This document shows, piece by piece, positions 61,572 to 64,000 of a DNA stretch of 64,000 bases; position 1 is the stretch's first letter, and each line of letters starts with the position of its first letter. Source of the DNA: Luteibacter jiangsuensis (GTDB taxonomy: Bacteria; Pseudomonadota; Gammaproteobacteria; Xanthomonadales; Rhodanobacteraceae); contig NZ_JAAQQR010000007.1 of NCBI RefSeq assembly GCF_011742555.1, positions 62,001 through 126,000 on the forward strand, in the 5' to 3' direction. Position numbers and translations under genes: made by a program. The notes below the pieces were generated by a model, which had not been told where the DNA came from, did no database searches, and saw only the letters and a list, made by a program, of their open reading frames with translations.

Positions 61572-63870
61572 GCGGAGCCATCAGGATCGATAGACAGAAA
61601 TGGAAGCCGACGCCCAGCGCCACAGTGAGGCCGATGGCGCGCAGCACCGGGATCGACGACCAGGCGAGCATGCCGAACACGAGCAACGCGGCGATGACGC
61701 ACACCACCGTGGCATGCAACGTGCGCCGCTGCTCGGCCGGATCGCCCGTGTCGCGCTCGAAGAAAAGCGCATAGTGCAGGCCCAGGCCCGCGGCGAGGAT
61801 CAGTGCCACGAGGTGGAAAAGTGACACGGGAATGCCCGCCATGCGCTCCACCGCCAGCACGAGGAACGTGGCGAGCGTCATGGGCGCCAGCACATGCCAT
61901 GCGCGGCGGATGCTGCGCAATGCCAGGGTGATGGTGACGAACAGGAGCAGCGTGGCCGCCAGTACCGCGTGCAGGATACGCGTGCGGTATGCGGCGACGA
62001 GCGACTCCGAGGCCTCCTTGAGATCAAGCAATCGCGCACTGGGATCGGCCGACGCGACCGCGGCGGCCACAGCGGCCGCATCGTGCACGCCGCTCAGCGT
62101 CGACAGTCCGACCCAATGATCGCCCCGCGCCGAAAGCATCGCGGCGAGGCGCTGGCCCAGCGGCGATCGCGCAAACATCTCCGGCGTCAGCAACGGGGCT
62201 GTGCGGGCGGTTTCCACGTCGTCGACGAACGGAGCGAAAAGGTCCTTGCGGAACGGAAGACCCTGGAGCGCCGCGGTCAACGCGGCATCGAGCGTGGGAC
62301 GGTCGGGCAGTTTCGCCTGCCGCGCACGCTGCGTCGCCAGGTCGGGCAAATAGATGGACGGCAGCTCGAAACCGTCCAGCGCCTTCGCGGCCACCTGTTC
62401 GCGCAGGCGCGGCTCCAGCTTTGCCGATGCCGTCAACACGGCGTCCGCCGTCTTTGCCTGCACCACCAGGAGGTAACGCACATCGGGCGCACCGAGTTCG
62501 CCACGCAGTCGCGCGTCGGTCATCAGCAGGTCGCGCGGCAGGGGCGTGAGCGCCGAAAGATCGTTCTGCCAGAAGGGACCGGGGGCGAATACGATCATCG
62601 CCACCACGGCGGCGGCGATGGGAATCGGCAACCAGCGCGGACGCGGCAGGGCATCCAGCCACGCGCGGAAGGCGGCCAGCCCAGGCATGCCGGCAACATC
62701 GCGGGCATGCTCCGGCAACAGGTAAGGCAGTGCGTAGCGGGTGCTGAAGCCCGCGGCCAGCAGGCCTGTGATCGTGAACACCGCCAGTTGCTTCAAACCG
62801 CCGACGCCGGACGCGTAGAAGGCAAGGTAAGCGATGCACGCGGAAGCGATGGCGGTGAGCAGAAGAGGCCACAAACCACGCACGCTGGCGACGGCCGATT
62901 CGCCTTCGCGGCGGTGGCTGAGAAGGCGGATCGGGTATTCCTGCGCTACGCCGAGCAGGGTGAAGCCGAAGGCCAGCGTGATCCCGTGCACTTCGGGAAA
63001 GCAGACCGTCAGCATCGCGATGCCGGCCAGTCCACCCGTCGCCACAGGCAAGGCGCCCAGCAGGAGACTGCTCACGCTCCGGTAGGCGGCCAGCATCAGC
63101 ACGATGAAGCCGATGGTCGAGATGCGGCCGATCCAGTCGGCCTCGTCCCGCGTCTGCGCATTCACCATCACGGTGAAATAGCCCGGGCCGGTGATCGTGA
63201 GATGCGAACCACCGCTGCCCGGCAAGGCGGCGAACGCCGCCCGCAATTGCCCGATGGCCTGTTCCTGCGCGCCGGGGTCGAAGCCTGCACCGCGCGTCTG
63301 CGCCAGCAGTAAGGCTTCGCCGCGCGAAGAGAACCACACGCCTTCGCGCACCTCCGGCGAGCGCACGGGCGTCCATCGTTCGGCGAGCTTCAGCGTCTCG
63401 AGTGTGGGATCGCGCGGCAGCAGGCCTTTGAGCAAGGTGGCCGCCGGCGAGCCCAGGTCGTCGAGGCGTTGCTGCAGCTGGTCGGCGAGGTAGGCCTCGT
63501 CGAACGACTCCGTATCGAGCGTCGGCGAGAGGAGGTAGCGGTAAGGCAGCAGCGCGCTGTCGAGCATGCCGACGTCGAAGTCGCCGTTCACCACCTGGGT
63601 GAACGCGGGATCCTTGCGCAGCGCCTGCGCCAGCCCGCGGCTGAGCGAGGCCTTCGCGGCGTCGTCGCCGCCGTCGATGGCCACGAGCAGCAGGCGCGAG
63701 CCAGGACCCTCGCCCACCTGCTCCATGAGCAGCTTCTGATCGGGCGTGGTCGGTGCCGGCATGAAACTGCGCAGGTCGGTGCCGACCTTCAGCTGCGTGG
63801 CGACCAACGCTCCGAGTAACGCGAGGACGACGATCCAGGCGACGAGCAGACCGAGGCGCGCGCCCCTCAC
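61546..63870 (-). CDS. MMPL/RND-family exporter, aryl-polyene locus
   Basis: A protein of about 774 residues. One N-terminal helix, a periplasmic domain and five helices (IGFIVLMLAAYRS, GLAGIAMLTVCFPE..ITLAFGFTLLGVAQEYPIRLLSH) are followed by a repeat of the same order in the second half (LHAVLAATLLLFVTITLALR, LFHLVALILAAGLGLHYALFFERDTGD). This exporter type is a standing member of aryl-polyene clusters and probably moves the pigment lipid. GTG 63870 overlaps the preceding stop (GTGA); an earlier GTG at 63885 is possible. Confidence 0.87.
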   Translation of the reverse strand: MRGARLGLLVAWIVVLALLGALVATQLKVGTDLRSFMPAPTTPDQKLLMEQVGEGPGSRLLLVAIDGGDDAAKASLSRGLAQALRKDPAFTQVVNGDFDVGMLDSALLPYRYLLSPTLDTESFDEAYLADQLQQRLDDLGSPAATLLKGLLPRDPTLETLKLAERWTPVRSPEVREGVWFSSRGEALLLAQTRGAGFDPGAQEQAIGQLRAAFAALPGSGGSHLTITGPGYFTVMVNAQTRDEADWIGRISTIGFIVLMLAAYRSVSSLLLGALPVATGGLAGIAMLTVCFPEVHGITLAFGFTLLGVAQEYPIRLLSHRREGESAVASVRGLWPLLLTAIASACIAYLAFYASGVGGLKQLAVFTITGLLAAGFSTRYALPYLLPEHARDVAGMPGLAAFRAWLDALPRPRWLPIPIAAAVVAMIVFAPGPFWQNDLSALTPLPRDLLMTDARLRGELGAPDVRYLLVVQAKTADAVLTASAKLEPRLREQVAAKALDGFELPSIYLPDLATQRARQAKLPDRPTLDAALTAALQGLPFRKDLFAPFVDDVETARTAPLLTPEMFARSPLGQRLAAMLSARGDHWVGLSTLSGVHDAAAVAAAVASADPSARLLDLKEASESLVAAYRTRILHAVLAATLLLFVTITLALRSIRRAWHVLAPMTLATFLVLAVERMAGIPVSLFHLVALILAAGLGLHYALFFERDTGDPAEQRRTLHATVVCVIAALLVFGMLAWSSIPVLRAIGLTVALGVGFHFCLSILMAPHARQDRLH

Positions 63871-64000
63871 ATTGCGCCGCCGCACTGCGCGATGAGGCCC
63901 TCGCGGGTGGGTTCCGCCGGCATCTTCGCGGCGAGGTCGCCCAGGAGATCGATGGACGTGTCGCCGTCGCTTTCGTCCATGCGCATGCAGCGGGCGAGCT
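63867..64000 (-). CDS. C-terminal end of an unrecognised protein, aryl-polyene locus
   Basis: Only the last 44 residues are present, ending DLAAKMPAEPTREGLIAQCGGAM. The start lies beyond the right edge. The four-base overlap with the MMPL gene places it in the same operon. The fragment is too short to assign a family; LolA-like or other small proteins are often found at this place in such loci. Confidence 0.55.
   Translation of the reverse strand, partial: LARCMRMDESDGDTSIDLLGDLAAKMPAEPTREGLIAQCGGAM

Overview
The window is a 64 kb piece of a high-GC gammaproteobacterial chromosome. It most resembles the Xanthomonadales/Lysobacterales, probably Rhodanobacteraceae (Luteibacter or Dyella type). 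This rests on the xanthomonadin-type aryl-polyene genes at the right end, the housekeeping genes present, and the gene density. The assignment is inferred from gene content; no rRNA or tRNA gene lies in the window.

Layout. 1-7.5 kb: an RND efflux operon (permease cut by the window edge), a membrane-anchored c-type cytochrome, an ACP phosphodiesterase, an alpha/beta hydrolase overlapping zapE, an AmiD-like lipoprotein amidase and threonine aldolase. 7.5-19 kb: a heptamer repeat array, gluconokinase, an Fsr-type exporter, PQQ glucose dehydrogenase, a chemoreceptor, a GH78 rhamnosidase, a YghA-type dehydrogenase and a hybrid histidine kinase. 19-28.5 kb: a cobalamin riboswitch ahead of nrdAB, then a thioesterase, an aldo/keto reductase, queF, a lipoprotein, arfB, an acyltransferase and two unknown genes. 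28.5-33.8 kb: a LysR regulator divergent from aceB-aceA (glyoxylate shunt), then an ETHE1-like metallo-beta-lactamase-fold protein.

33.8-49.9 kb is the outstanding region: a co-directional minus-strand set of fifteen genes that I read as an uncharacterised RiPP (ribosomally made, modified peptide) cluster. Two 45-residue precursors share the leader block LLIDEFEIIELEDRLELA followed by RCNGRC. Around them are a radical SAM/SPASM enzyme, an acyltransferase-like protein, an M50 membrane protease, two ABC-type permeases, an ATP-grasp ligase, a TauD-type oxygenase, and two copies of a three-gene module. Each module holds an intact arginase-family ureohydrolase, a metal-site-dead arginase-like partner with an RRE-like N-terminal domain, and an FIH-like JmjC oxygenase. 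The simplest reading is Arg-to-ornithine conversion on the precursor, plus hydroxylation, radical chemistry and possibly acylation, then protease cleavage and export. A good promoter (TTGACA-18-TATAGA) stands ahead of the first permease gene.

50-56.5 kb returns to core genes: comM, ubiK, a P-II gene, a membrane protein, gpmA, a repeat-rich secreted protein, hemF and a DUF218 protein. A TGTAGG-N6-CCTACA inverted repeat occurs both upstream of the RiPP operon and between ubiK and the P-II gene. 56.6-64 kb is part of an aryl-polyene (xanthomonadin-like) pigment locus: ketosynthase, chain-length-factor-like partner, glycosyltransferase, flavin-dependent halogenase, dehydratase and MMPL exporter, with one more gene cut by the right edge.

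No insertion sequence, phage, CRISPR array, rRNA or tRNA was seen.
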